Shown here piece after piece: positions 7,761 through 16,371 of a stretch of DNA of 44,986 bases. The notes beneath the pieces are model-generated. The model saw only the letters and a list, made by a program, of their open reading frames with translations, had not been told where the DNA came from and did no database searches. A program made the translations under genes and the position numbers. Source of the DNA: Thermoplasmata archaeon (lineage in GTDB: Archaea > Thermoplasmatota > Penumbrarchaeia > JAEHCK01). The DNA lies in the NCBI GenBank assembly GCA_020696345.1, contig JAEHCK010000024.1, forward strand, positions 1 through 44,986. Direction: 5' to 3'. Every line of letters begins with the position of its first letter. The stretch's first letter is position 1.

Positions 7761-8539
7761 CACATTTTGATATTGATAAATATGCTTATCTGAGCTCGCC
7801 ACTGCATAGGTTCGATCCCAGGGCAAAAATATTGTGTATAACGGCTCTGATCATTTCAATTGTATTGATCGACGATATTTCAATACTCCTGATCGGATCT
7901 TTAATAGTAATCTTATTGGTTTACATCTCGAAGATACCATTACGATTTATTTTAAAACGGCTCCGATGGGTTGCGATTTTCGTTTTTGCGATCTTGATAG
8001 TATTGCCATTTACAATGCCTGGTGAAACCATTTTTAGTATTGGCGTATTGGCGATCACAAAAGAAGGAATAATAAAAGGGTGTATGATCTCTCTAAAAGC
8101 TTTTTCAGTTATTCTGTTAATATTTCCAATGCTTGCAACCATGAAGTTCGTTATCTTCATAAAAGCTCTTGAAAAACTCAGAGTTCCAAATAAACTAACA
8201 CAAATTATCGCCTTTACCTATCGTTATATATTCGTAGTGCTAAATGAGATCCAGCGAATGCTAAGATCGATCGAATCCCGAGGGTTTAAAAGAAAAATGA
8301 GCAAATTTAGTTTGCAGATCATCGGTAATACGATCGGTATGCTGCTCGTCCGCAGTTACGAAAGGAGCCAACAAATATATAACTCGATGGTTTCCAGGGG
8401 CTATGAGGGCAGGATAAGGACTTTGAAAACGTTTCAAATGAGGTCTTTGGACTGGCTAACGGCCTCTTTAATAGTATTAACAGCTTTATTCCTGCATATA
8501 CATACCCTGCTGAATTTATTCGAATTGGTGGCGATCTAA
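7757..8539 (+). CDS. cbiQ: ECF transporter transmembrane T-component (CbiQ/NikQ)
   Basis: A 260-residue membrane protein of the CbiQ family that couples the ATPase to the metal-binding CbiM subunit. The N-terminus SSPLHRFDPRAKILC is typical, followed by several hydrophobic spans. The two Ala/Arg-Gly coupling motifs are present as IESRGFKR and YNSMVSRGYEGR, which contact the ATPase. It begins inside the nikL stop (ATGA overlap) and its stop abuts the cbiO start codon. Confidence 0.92.
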   Translation: MTHFDIDKYAYLSSPLHRFDPRAKILCITALIISIVLIDDISILLIGSLIVILLVYISKIPLRFILKRLRWVAIFVFAILIVLPFTMPGETIFSIGVLAITKEGIIKGCMISLKAFSVILLIFPMLATMKFVIFIKALEKLRVPNKLTQIIAFTYRYIFVVLNEIQRMLRSIESRGFKRKMSKFSLQIIGNTIGMLLVRSYERSQQIYNSMVSRGYEGRIRTLKTFQMRSLDWLTASLIVLTALFLHIHTLLNLFELVAI

Positions 8540-9316
8540 ATGAAAGATACGGTTCCGGCGATAGTGATAAAGAATTTGAGTTACACTTATCCGGATGGAA
8601 CAAATGCACTGCGGAACGTATCAATAGAGATCTACAAAGGCGAAAGCATAGCCATAATTGGTCCCAATGGCGCCGGAAAGTCAACACTGTTATCACATCT
8701 TAATGGAATTATTGAGAATAATAAAGGTCATATCGAGATCATGGGAGAACGCTTGAACAAAAAAAATATTAGAAAGATCAGAGAAAGAGTTGGACTGGTT
8801 TTCCAAGATCCGGAGGACCAACTTTTCATGTCAACCGTTTTTGATGATGTGGCCTTTGGACCGATCAATATGGGCATGAGTGAAGAGTTGGTGCGGAAAC
8901 GAGTGAAATTAGCGTTGAAAAAGGTCGGTCTGGTGGGTTATGAGGACAAGTGCCCACATCACCTAAGTTATGGTGAGAAAAAACGTGTGGCACTGGCGAC
9001 GATATTTTCCATGCATCCCAAAATATTACTACTTGATGAACCCACAGCTAATCTTGATCCCAAAGCACGTAGAAAAACCATAGAATTGATAAATGGTTAT
9101 AATTCCGTTAAAATAATATCTTCCCATGATATTGAAATGTTGATAGAAACTTGTGATAGGGTTTTTTTACTGGATAAAGGTAGATTGGTAGCGAAAGGTG
9201 ATCCAAGATCAATTTTCACAAATGAGAAATTATTAGCTGTGCACAGCCTGGAAATACCCTTGGCTTTAAAAGCACTTGGTTTAAAAGCATTTGATATGAT
9301 AAGAAAACAAAAATAA
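8540..9316 (+). CDS. cbiO: ECF transporter ATPase (CbiO/NikO)
   Basis: A 258-residue ABC ATPase that powers the transporter. Walker A is GPNGAGKST, the Q-loop region is [22 protein letters not shown] (typical of CbiO), the signature is [13 protein letters not shown] (LSYGE in place of LSGGQ, seen in this family), Walker B is [13 protein letters not shown], and the H-loop His is in SSHDIEML. It is the last gene of the nikK-M-L-Q-O operon and begins directly after cbiQ. Only one ATPase gene is present, so it probably acts as a homodimer. Confidence 0.94.
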   Translation: MKDTVPAIVIKNLSYTYPDGTNALRNVSIEIYKGESIAIIGPNGAGKSTLLSHLNGIIENNKGHIEIMGERLNKKNIRKIRERVGLVFQDPEDQLFMSTVFDDVAFGPINMGMSEELVRKRVKLALKKVGLVGYEDKCPHHLSYGEKKRVALATIFSMHPKILLLDEPTANLDPKARRKTIELINGYNSVKIISSHDIEMLIETCDRVFLLDKGRLVAKGDPRSIFTNEKLLAVHSLEIPLALKALGLKAFDMIRKQK

Positions 9317-9353
9317 ACACGAAAAAGTTCCATAGTGTAACGCGTTTTCGTGT
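9317..9353. terminator. Hairpin after the transporter operon
   Basis: Nine-base arms ACACGAAAA (9317-9325) and TTTTCGTGT (9345-9353) with a 19-base loop lie just after the cbiO stop, in the gap to a convergent gene. The motif TTCGTG then recurs (near 9347, 9356 and 9365), so the hairpin may belong to a small repeat rather than be a classical terminator. Confidence 0.4.
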
Positions 9354-9440
9354 CCTTCGTGCTTTCGTGGCAATTATTGATTTGTTTGGAACTTGGGAAT
9401 TTGACATATTTGATCTCGGGTTTCTCATCGCCCAATTTTA

Positions 9441-9650
9441 TTACCACCACCGCCCGCGCTCCTGATATACCGTAATAAATCTTTCGATAGTGCGATCATA
9501 TGTTTTTTCAACATCGTCCGGGAAAAAGCACGCAGGCAATTCGCCCCGGTCCCAATGGTATTGGATGCATTCACAGCAAATACCATTTTTACTACACGTG
9601 TAAGTGCAGTTGCATCGTGTTTTATTATCCTCTACATTACATTCCGGCAT
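9441..9650 (-). CDS. DUF6485-family Cys-rich small protein
   Basis: A 69-residue protein with seven cysteines. The pattern C-N-C-x3-C-x5-C-C-x-C followed by [26 protein letters not shown] matches what I know as DUF6485, a small Cys-rich family of anaerobes with no established role; metal or cluster binding is plausible. A strong ribosome-binding site GGAGGT precedes the ATG at 9650. It follows the methyltransferase gene by 13 bases, so the two are likely one transcript. Confidence 0.78.
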   Translation of the reverse strand: MPECNVEDNKTRCNCTYTCSKNGICCECIQYHWDRGELPACFFPDDVEKTYDRTIERFITVYQERGRWW

Positions 9651-9663
9651 TATTAATACCTCC

Positions 9664-10293
9664 TCATTTTATTGCCCTTATTACGACAAATGACCCTTCA
9701 CCATGACCTTCTTTTATCGGATCAATATATTTTATCTCAGACAAATTATGGAAAATTGTTTGCGTGAAATTGAAGTTCTTGAAACCTACTTTTTTCAAGG
9801 TATCGACAACCTCAGCTACCGTATAGAAAGTAGCTATTCTGTAAAACACGCTCTCCTCTTTATGTTGTTGATATACTCTTCCGAGATGGCTTTCCTTATC
9901 GATAAATCCAATTATCAAAAACCCACCAGATCTTAATACCCGATATGCTTCTCTAAAAGCCGCCTCTATATCGTCTACAAAACAGATGGTCGTTACCATT
10001 AATGCAAATTCGAACTGCAGATCATCAAAAGGAAGGTATTCTGCTACACCATCTATAGCATCAATGCCCCTCTGTTTTGCGAGTTCTCTCATCTCTTTCG
10101 ATGGCTCGACTCCAATTTTTATGCCTAGCGGTGCTGCAAATCGCCCGCTTCCTAAGCCGATCTCAATGCCATTGTGGTTTTTTGGCAATTGCTCCCTTAT
10201 TGCCCGAAGCTCTGATTGAAAAGCAAGTTTGTTCCTTTCAAACCAATCCTCATATTGAACCGCATGTTCATCAAAAGGCTTAGTTTTCGCCAT
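9664..10293 (-). CDS. SAM-dependent methyltransferase
   Basis: A 209-residue class I methyltransferase of the UbiE/Methyltransf_11 type. Motif I is [16 protein letters not shown] (IGLGSG instead of the commoner DxGxGxG), then GVEPSKEM for the acidic loop, [24 protein letters not shown] for motifs II/III, and [16 protein letters not shown]. The substrate cannot be named. The start ATG at 10293 has GGAG eight bases upstream. Neighbours are Cys-rich mini-proteins and redox enzymes; a role in arsenic or metalloid methylation is imaginable but unsupported. Confidence 0.85.
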   Translation of the reverse strand: MAKTKPFDEHAVQYEDWFERNKLAFQSELRAIREQLPKNHNGIEIGLGSGRFAAPLGIKIGVEPSKEMRELAKQRGIDAIDGVAEYLPFDDLQFEFALMVTTICFVDDIEAAFREAYRVLRSGGFLIIGFIDKESHLGRVYQQHKEESVFYRIATFYTVAEVVDTLKKVGFKNFNFTQTIFHNLSEIKYIDPIKEGHGEGSFVVIRAIK

Positions 10294-10388
10294 GGGCTAT
10301 CTCCAAACAATGCTGAAAAGTATGCTCTTTTCAAGTGAAACAATCAAGTAATCATCCGCCAATAATCTGTTCCCGAGTATCCGTGTTC

Positions 10389-10745
10389 TCATGATTGCTT
10401 ACCCTTACCGAACTCCCTGTCCAGAATTTCTATGATCTGGTCATTGTTTTGTATGCTGGTTGTAGCCGCTGCGACTTTTCCATTCTTGAAATACACCGTG
10501 AATGGCAAGCCCATGAAATGTGCGCATTCAGGCAAATTTCTAATAAAACCTGCCGCGGGGATGTCAAAATCCTGGTCGCGGAATGTGACATGCGGATATG
10601 TTCGTTCCAAATTTTCTATTATACCATAAACTGGGATGCACATTGGTCCCATTCTGCCACAGCAAACCATGACATTTTCATTGCTTTCCAGGACTTCTTT
10701 GAACTCTTGTTCAGTTTCAAGATGTTTTAGATTTGTGTTCAGCAT
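10389..10745 (-). CDS. Thioredoxin-like fold protein with atypical Cys motif
   Basis: A 118-residue thioredoxin-fold protein. In the active-site position it has VMVCCGRMGPMCIPVY, i.e. two adjacent Cys and a third Cys six residues on, rather than CxxC. The fold is supported by the later strand VTFRDQDFD, a cis-Pro-type MGLPFTVYFKNGK and a C-terminal helix IIEILDREF. One more Cys occurs in LPECAHFMG. The ATG at 10745 is preferred to 10778 because GGAG lies at a suitable distance. It may be a peroxiredoxin-like or disulfide-handling partner of the FprA/catalase group (inference). Confidence 0.75.
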   Translation of the reverse strand: MLNTNLKHLETEQEFKEVLESNENVMVCCGRMGPMCIPVYGIIENLERTYPHVTFRDQDFDIPAAGFIRNLPECAHFMGLPFTVYFKNGKVAAATTSIQNNDQIIEILDREFGKGKQS

Positions 10746-10782
10746 TTTACTTTCTCCATTTTTAAGTTTATTTACCATTCTT

Positions 10783-10983
10783 TTATCTACCTAGTGCACA
10801 ACTAGGACAAGAACGAGCTTTATTTTTTTCAGAATATTTTCTAAAATTCTTTTTACATGATCTAGAGCAAAAACTATATTTCGTTCCACCAACAATCTTA
10901 AAAAAAGAAGGTGCTTTCATCTCTTCTTTACACCAATCACATTTCAGCTGTTTTTCTTCTTTAAAAAGCGAAAATAGATCCAT
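10783..10983 (-). CDS. Small zinc-finger (TRASH-like) protein
   Basis: A 66-residue protein with CDWC, CSRSC and CPSC cysteine pairs. The core CDWCKEEMKAP through YSFCSRSCKKNFRKY resembles TRASH/MYM-type metal-binding treble clefs, which handle heavy-metal sensing or trafficking. A GAGG motif precedes the ATG at 10983. It lies 14 bases after the flavoprotein gene, so it is probably co-transcribed with it. Function unknown; Zn or another soft metal is the probable ligand. Confidence 0.7.
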   Translation of the reverse strand: MDLFSLFKEEKQLKCDWCKEEMKAPSFFKIVGGTKYSFCSRSCKKNFRKYSEKNKARSCPSCALGR

Positions 10984-10997
10984 TCTAAATGCCTCTT

Positions 10998-12173
10998 TTA
11001 TTCATTCATCTCTTTATGTTTCTCTGCGATAGTATCTGCCAACTTTTCCAAAGCTTTGAAATCATTTTCTCGTGGATATCCTTTAACCAGAACGGGTTCT
11101 AAGATCTCTACCTTAAGATTTGGGATCATGTCTGCGATCTGTTCTATCGCTTTACTGCCCCATCCGTAGGACGCTATTACAGATGCGAACTTAGCCTTTG
11201 GCTTTAAAACATTGGCTAATTTTACTGCGTATGCAACGTTTGGATGCGGCCCAACATGGACCGTTGGTGTTCCTATAACTATGGTCGCAGCATCTACTAA
11301 GGTTATGGCGAGTTTACCTATGTCCGTTACAGCCAAGTCAAATTGATGTACCTTAACTCCTCTTTTCGATAATGCCGCAACAAGATACCGAACCATCTTT
11401 TCGGTACTGCCATGCATTGATATGTATGGTAAGACAACAATGTTCTTTGGAGTATCAGATATCCAATCCACATATGCATTGATTATGAAGTCCGGTTTAT
11501 CATATATTGGACCATGGCTGGGTGCTATCATATTTATTTCATATTCACTTATTTTTTGCATATTCTTCTTGATAATGTTTCTAAACGGCATCATTATCTC
11601 AGCAAAATATCTCTTGGCTGCTTCATATACCAAACCTTCATCCGTAACGTACATATCTGTGGTAGCAATATGTGAGCCGAAAAAATCGCACGAAAATAGA
11701 ATGTTATCTTCCTTAAGATATGTAACCATTGTTTCTGGCCAATGAACCCAAGGAGTATATATGAACTTTAATGTTTTGTCTCCCAGAGACAGTTCTTCTC
11801 CATCTTCTACACTAACTATTTTTTCCTCCGGCACACATAGATGATCTATGATCATACCTTTTCCTTTCGATGACGTTATAACCTTTGCATCTGGATATTT
11901 TTCCAGAACATGTGGTATGGCTCCGGAATGGTCCTGCTCTGTATGGTGTGACACCACGAAATCAACTTTTTCAACTTTCTTCAGTTGAGATAGTAGAACA
12001 TCGGCCATTGCAGGGTCCACGGTGTCCAATAGTACCGTCTTCTCACTTCCCTGAATCAGATATACATTATAACTTGTGCCGTCCGGAAGAGGAATTAACG
12101 AGTCGAATAATCGCCGATTCCAATCAATAGCTCCCATTAGCAAAATATTTTCTTTAATTTTTCTTGGCATCAT
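10998..12173 (-). CDS. fprA: A-type flavoprotein FprA (F420H2 or NO/O2 reductase)
   Basis: A 391-residue flavo-diiron protein: N-terminal metallo-beta-lactamase-like domain (about 1-250) and C-terminal flavodoxin domain (about 255-391). Diiron ligands are visible in SHHTEQDHSG (H77, E79, D81, H82), in CDFFGSH and in PSHGP; the FMN loop is MHGSTEKM. In methanogens such proteins oxidise F420H2 with O2, reducing it to water; bacterial relatives reduce NO. It is encoded beside catalase and, 9 kb away, hcp, a consistent O2/NO defence set. The ATG at 12173 has GGAG eight bases upstream; an ATG one codon later is possible. Confidence 0.93.
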   Translation of the reverse strand: MMPRKIKENILLMGAIDWNRRLFDSLIPLPDGTSYNVYLIQGSEKTVLLDTVDPAMADVLLSQLKKVEKVDFVVSHHTEQDHSGAIPHVLEKYPDAKVITSSKGKGMIIDHLCVPEEKIVSVEDGEELSLGDKTLKFIYTPWVHWPETMVTYLKEDNILFSCDFFGSHIATTDMYVTDEGLVYEAAKRYFAEIMMPFRNIIKKNMQKISEYEINMIAPSHGPIYDKPDFIINAYVDWISDTPKNIVVLPYISMHGSTEKMVRYLVAALSKRGVKVHQFDLAVTDIGKLAITLVDAATIVIGTPTVHVGPHPNVAYAVKLANVLKPKAKFASVIASYGWGSKAIEQIADMIPNLKVEILEPVLVKGYPRENDFKALEKLADTIAEKHKEMNE

Positions 12174-12274
12174 GAAATCTACTCCATTTCTTGTTTTTTA
12201 TTTTTTACATCCTAATATAAATACTACATTTAATACATATTCTTGAAAAGCATTTTATTCTCATATGATTGTGT

Positions 12275-12427
12275 ATAACGCCCGGCGGACATACGATGTT
12301 CCCGCCACCAGTAACTCTAAGATATCAAGGGAATATTGGCGGAGCGACTGCAAGGAGTGGAGCCGTATGTCCGTCTGTTATGCGACCGAGCGAATGCGAG
12401 GCAAGGAGCGAAGCGACGAAGAGTTAC
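12275..12427. ncRNA. GC-rich structured intergenic element, possible RNA or mini-transposon
   Basis: This stretch is visibly richer in G and C than its surroundings and has no protein frame. It holds a long stem: ATAAC (12275-12279) with GTTAT (12377-12381) and GGCGGACATACG (12284-12295) with CGTATGTCCGTC (12364-12375). Inside it CCGCC (12302-12306) can pair with GGCGG (12338-12342). A second pair, GTAACTCT (12311-12318) and AGAGTTAC (12420-12427), crosses the first stem. The tail is rich in GCGA repeats. It lies between catalase and fprA. It could be a structured RNA or a MITE-like relic; strand is unknown. Confidence 0.4.
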
Positions 12428-12463
12428 CTTTACCACGATAGAATTTAGTGTATACATGGAGAT

Positions 12464-13906
12464 CTAAAAACCCAAACCTTTTGCGATTCCATCACCATAT
12501 GCTCTATCAGCCTTCCGAAAATGAGAAATCATGACTTCTTGGATTTCTTTTGGTACTTTCATCAAGCTTGATGTAATATTTGCAATCAATCGTTTTTGTT
12601 CATCCGGAGGCATCAATCTGAAGAGGTTGCCCGGTTGAATATAATCATCATCAACACCTCTCTTCTGATCGTACCAATCAGCATCGCCTGATATTTTCAG
12701 TGGTGGCTCTTTATAAGCAGGATCGGCTTCTGGTCCTCCAAAACTGTTTGGTTCATATACGACTGAAGCACCACCATTATCATCAAAACGCATTGGGCCG
12801 TCACGTTGATAATTGTGAACTTCTATTGCACGTGGGCGATTTATGGGCAACATCTCATAGTTTGCCCCAAGACGATAACGATGAGCGTCTGCGTAAGCAA
12901 ATATTCTAGCCTGTAGCATCTTGCATGGAGAAAATGAAATTCCAGGGACAACATTTGCAGGAGAAAAAGCTGATTGTTCCACCTCTGCAAAATAATTTTT
13001 GGGATTTCTATTAAGTTCCATAACACCTACTTCAATTAATGGATAGTCAGAATGTGGCCAGACTTTTGTCAAATCGAATGGATTCCACCGATAGGTTTCA
13101 GCACCCTTTTCTGGCATTATCTGAACATATAATGTCCATTTTGGAAAATTATCATTTTCTATGGCTTCAAATAATTGACGAGTATGATAATCAGGGTCCT
13201 TCCCAACGATGGCATTTGCTTCATCTTGCATCATGCACTGGATGCCTTGTTGTGTTTTAAAATGAAATTTCACCCAGAATCTCTCATTGTTTGCATTGAT
13301 AAAGCTATACGTGTGACTACCATATCCATTCATGTAAGGAATTCCTTTGGGAATACCACGGTCTGAAAACAAAATTGTAACTTGATGCAATGATTCTGGA
13401 ACTTTTGACCAGAAATCCCACCACATAGTATCTGATCTCAGGTTTGTCTGAGCCATACGCTTTTGTGTATGAATGAAATCCGGAAATTTGATGGCATCAC
13501 GTATGAAGAAAACAGGAGTATTATTCCCAACTAAATCCCAATTACCTTCTTCAGTATAGAATTTAAGAGCAAAGCCTCTAACATCTCGAACCGTGTCTGC
13601 AGAGCCCTTTTCTCCTGCAACTGTAGAAAAACGTCCAAACATTTCAGTTTTTTTACCAATTTCCGAGAAGATTTTAGCTTTTGTGTATTTTGTAATATCA
13701 TTTGTCACGGTAAAAATTCCATGAGCTCCGGCCGCTTTTGCATGTACTACCCTTTCAGGGATACGTTCACGATTGAAATGTGATAGTTTTTCCAATAAAT
13801 GATGATCCTGTAATAATGTTGGACCACGCTCTCCTGCTGTAAGTGAATTCTGATTATCACCAACAGGTATGCCTGCTGCTGTTGTCAATTTCTTTTTTTC
13901 TTCCAT
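12464..13906 (-). CDS. katA: Heme catalase (clade 3 monofunctional)
   Basis: A 480-residue monofunctional heme catalase, decomposing H2O2 to water and O2. The catalytic His is in [13 protein letters not shown], the distal Asn in [13 protein letters not shown], and the proximal Tyr heme ligand in [14 protein letters not shown]. The length is that of the small-subunit (clade 3) type widespread in bacteria and found in some anaerobic archaea, so acquisition by transfer is possible. GGAGGTATC sits before the ATG at 13906. A repeated palindrome lies 200-290 bases upstream and may be regulatory. Confidence 0.97.
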   Translation of the reverse strand: MEEKKKLTTAAGIPVGDNQNSLTAGERGPTLLQDHHLLEKLSHFNRERIPERVVHAKAAGAHGIFTVTNDITKYTKAKIFSEIGKKTEMFGRFSTVAGEKGSADTVRDVRGFALKFYTEEGNWDLVGNNTPVFFIRDAIKFPDFIHTQKRMAQTNLRSDTMWWDFWSKVPESLHQVTILFSDRGIPKGIPYMNGYGSHTYSFINANNERFWVKFHFKTQQGIQCMMQDEANAIVGKDPDYHTRQLFEAIENDNFPKWTLYVQIMPEKGAETYRWNPFDLTKVWPHSDYPLIEVGVMELNRNPKNYFAEVEQSAFSPANVVPGISFSPCKMLQARIFAYADAHRYRLGANYEMLPINRPRAIEVHNYQRDGPMRFDDNGGASVVYEPNSFGGPEADPAYKEPPLKISGDADWYDQKRGVDDDYIQPGNLFRLMPPDEQKRLIANITSSLMKVPKEIQEVMISHFRKADRAYGDGIAKGLGF

Positions 13907-14243
13907 TTTGATACCTCCAAAGAAGTAGGTTTGACATAATAGTAGATTTACTTAAGACTTGTGAATTACTAAGAGTGAATACGAATTTGCCACTGATTAT
14001 ACGCGACGCAAAAGGTTTGGTAGTTAAATTATCACAATATTCCATATAGGATTTGATTCTTATCGGATATGTTATGGTTGTAAAGGTAATTTCGCCTAAC
14101 TCGTTCATATCCGCATTGCGTATATCATTCCAATTCCAGGGTATATCAGCACTGCATATATCATCCCAATTTAATAATGTATCCGCATTGCATATATGTT
14201 TATTTTTGATGGATCATTTGAATTCCTTGTAATTTTCAAATTC
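13907..14243. other. Intergenic region upstream of catalase
   Basis: No believable gene is seen. The stretch holds the catalase ribosome-binding site at its left end, a plain AT-rich leader, and the three-copy palindrome described separately at 14107-14197. Confidence 0.5.
14107..14197. repeat. Three 19-bp palindromes with exact 36-bp period
   Basis: Copies begin at 14107, 14143 and 14179. Copies 1 and 2 agree at 25 of 29 bases and are separated by a 7-base unlike spacer. Each 19-base core fits the symmetric consensus ATAT-N2-GCA-N-TGC-N2-ATAT; copy 1 is ATATCCGCATTGCGTATAT, palindromic except at one pair and the centre; copy 3 starts with G. Regular spacing and symmetry suggest an array of protein-binding sites, perhaps an operator for catalase or the cooC operon end; this is inference. 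Confidence 0.65.
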
Positions 14244-14396
14244 TTATACTTCATTTTTTAATCTCTTAAGCTCGTCTTCTAATTCTTCTAGTCTCATGAT
14301 CATTATCGGCTTTACAGAATGGGCAGGCATACGGTTCTTTAAATCTGCTATCTCCAGCTCAAGTTCATTAATCCGTTTCTCTTTATCAAATCTCAT
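14244..14396 (-). CDS. 50-residue coiled-coil protein coupled to cooC
   Basis: A short frame encodes 50 residues: charged helix INELELEIADLKNR, a central PAHSVKP turn, then a second helix MRLEELEDELKRLKNEV. The pattern of Leu/Ile spacing suggests a helical hairpin. The ATG at 14396 lies three bases beyond the cooC stop (14400-14402), and the ribosome-binding site GAGGTGA is made by the end of cooC, so translation is coupled. It looks like a conserved small family of anaerobes, but I cannot name a function. Its position suggests an accessory of the CooC-like ATPase. Confidence 0.75.
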   Translation of the reverse strand: MRFDKEKRINELELEIADLKNRMPAHSVKPIMIMRLEELEDELKRLKNEV

Positions 14397-14399
14397 TTT

Positions 14400-15122
14400 T
14401 CACCTCGTTACCAAATTTGCAAGTTCTTTAATACCTTTTACATAAAAATCAAGCTCAGCCCCCGCTAAATTTGATTTGAATATGTTTTTATCTTCGGGTA
14501 TAATTGCAGCAATCCGATTTGTGTCTATAGATCCCAATAGTTCTTTTTCAATCTCTTTATTTACCTTGTTCAGAACGTAATATACCGGTTTGTTAACTTG
14601 TTGACCGAGTTTAGAAATCTTTTCAGCTAGCAAAATAGACTCACGGCTCGGGTCAATTATAGCAAAGATCAGGTCACAGCCCTCTTCCACACCCCTGCCA
14701 AAATGCTCAACACCAGCATCCGTATCTGCAATTAGAAATTCATTTGCGCTAAGTTCGAGAACCTCTAGAAATTTTGAAGTAAGTGCATTAATAGGACATG
14801 CACAGCCCTCGCCAAAATCGTAGATCTTGCCCATTGCCATCAGTTTTATATTCCCCTTCTCGATAATATACTCATCAGGCAAGTCATCTGTTTTCCATTT
14901 TTCTCGTAACCTCTTGGTTTTTTCAAATAGAACTTTTTTACCACCGAAATAATTCATGAAATCGTCTGGCTTGCCCATTCCTAACTGCATATGAACCCCA
15001 AAGTTGGACTCGTCAGTATCAATTACAAGAACCCTATTTTCTCTTACTGCGATCTCTTTTGCTAACAGAGCGGATATCGTGCTTTTACCGCTTCCGCCTT
15101 TGCCACATATTAATATCTTCAT
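14400..15122 (-). CDS. cooC: CooC-type ATPase for CO dehydrogenase nickel insertion
   Basis: A 240-residue MinD/SIMIBI-class ATPase. The P-loop is GKGGSGKST (residues 7-15) and residues 107-109 are Cys-Ala-Cys within EGCACPINAL, the CxC motif that binds nickel in CooC. Switch regions appear in VIDTDESNFGVH and FLIADTDAGVEHFGRG. CooC proteins load nickel into CO dehydrogenase/acetyl-CoA synthase. No CODH gene is in the window, so its client is elsewhere. GGAG precedes the ATG. Sharing the genome with the NikKMLQO importer makes a nickel route plausible. Confidence 0.88.
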   Translation of the reverse strand: MKILICGKGGSGKSTISALLAKEIAVRENRVLVIDTDESNFGVHMQLGMGKPDDFMNYFGGKKVLFEKTKRLREKWKTDDLPDEYIIEKGNIKLMAMGKIYDFGEGCACPINALTSKFLEVLELSANEFLIADTDAGVEHFGRGVEEGCDLIFAIIDPSRESILLAEKISKLGQQVNKPVYYVLNKVNKEIEKELLGSIDTNRIAAIIPEDKNIFKSNLAGAELDFYVKGIKELANLVTR

Positions 15123-15167
15123 AGTTATTTCTCCGTTAATTATTGTTAATGCAAGAAATAATCCAAT

Positions 15168-16349
15168 TCAACCGAAATATTTTTCCATTCGATCAAAAGC
15201 CTTATTGATCTCCGCTTCTGTGCAGCAGAATGTGATCCTGAGATGACCTTCCGCAGTGGGTCCAAAATCCGTGCCTGGTGTAGTTGATACACCACCCTCT
15301 AGTAAAAGTTTTTTGCAGAATGATTTAGAATCGGCACCATCCTTATGCAGGATCTTGGGGAACATGCAATATGAGCCGCGTGGTTTCTGGTAAGTAAATA
15401 CTGAACTTAGTTCATCAAGACGTTTACATGCCAGGTCTCTTAAGGAAAGATAATTAGCCCTAAACTTCGAAACACAGTCCTGCGGGCCGCGTAAGGCTGC
15501 CATGGCGGCGTATTGTGAAACCACCGGCGCACAGATTGCAAAGGGTATATGTGCTTTTTGCATCTGGGTTATCATATCCGATGAGGTGTGCACATAGCCA
15601 ATCCGCCAGCCCGTCATTGCATACGTTTTCGTCAGCGTAAAACAGCTTATTGTTCTGTCTTTCAACTCAGGTATCGAGCCTATGCTGAAATGCCTGGCCC
15701 CGTCAAATGTAAAATACTCGTAGCTCTCATCGGTAATGACCGCGAGATCATTTTCTAAAGTAATATCCGCCAACGAACGCAGGTCCTTTTCGTCAAACAC
15801 CGCACCGGTCGGATTGCTTGGAGTACAATACATAATAGCTTTTGTTTTGGGTGTGATCGCTTTTCTAAATGCATCTATGTCCAATCGAAAGCCTTCCTCC
15901 TCGATGGTTGGTACATATATGGGGGTCCCAGAGGCAAGCACCACCTGTTGAGCGTGTGTTGAATAATTCGGAGACGGTAAAAGAACCTCGTCACCGGGAT
16001 CAATTAACGCCATGACCGCCGCACTCAAACCCTCGATGGCACCGACCGTGACCAGCAGCTCGGAGGTGTCTGCATCGATGTTATTATCCCTTTTAAGTTT
16101 CTCAACGATCGCTTCTCTTAATTCGGGCAAGCCAGCGCTCGGTGAATATCCGCTCACTAATCCTCTCTGGACCGCTTCGCATACCGCTCGATTTATATGT
16201 TCAGGTGTACCCGATGTGGGCTTTGCCCAAGATAAGAACGCAGGGTCAGGTACCTGAGCGGATAACCGTGTCATCTCATGGATGGATGATGCGGGTATTT
16301 TTTTAACTCGTGTAGATGCTATATTTTTGGTCAAAACGTCTTTTCTCAT
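15168..16349 (-). CDS. Class I/II pyridoxal-phosphate aminotransferase
   Basis: A 393-residue fold-type I aminotransferase. Family signatures are YSPSAGLPELREAI, TVGAIEGLSAAVMALIDPGD, CTPSNPTGAVF, ITDESYEYFTFDG and the PLP-lysine segment FTLTKTYAMTGWRIGY, with Arg in GHLRITFCC near the C-terminus. The substrate is probably an aspartate- or aromatic-type amino acid, but this cannot be decided. GGAGG precedes the ATG at 16349. Gene spacing suggests it is transcribed with the DUF1638 gene and cooC. Confidence 0.9.
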   Translation of the reverse strand: MRKDVLTKNIASTRVKKIPASSIHEMTRLSAQVPDPAFLSWAKPTSGTPEHINRAVCEAVQRGLVSGYSPSAGLPELREAIVEKLKRDNNIDADTSELLVTVGAIEGLSAAVMALIDPGDEVLLPSPNYSTHAQQVVLASGTPIYVPTIEEEGFRLDIDAFRKAITPKTKAIMYCTPSNPTGAVFDEKDLRSLADITLENDLAVITDESYEYFTFDGARHFSIGSIPELKDRTISCFTLTKTYAMTGWRIGYVHTSSDMITQMQKAHIPFAICAPVVSQYAAMAALRGPQDCVSKFRANYLSLRDLACKRLDELSSVFTYQKPRGSYCMFPKILHKDGADSKSFCKKLLLEGGVSTTPGTDFGPTAEGHLRITFCCTEAEINKAFDRMEKYFG

Positions 16350-16371
16350 AATTTTTTAACCTCCTTTACCT

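Noticed and set aside
13857..14108. 83-residue minus-strand frame upstream of and overlapping the catalase start
   Set aside because: No domain, overlaps catalase in another frame, contains the catalase ribosome-binding site.
14107..14197. CRISPR array
   Set aside because: Only three units with 7-base spacers and internal symmetry; no cas genes. Fits operator repeats better.
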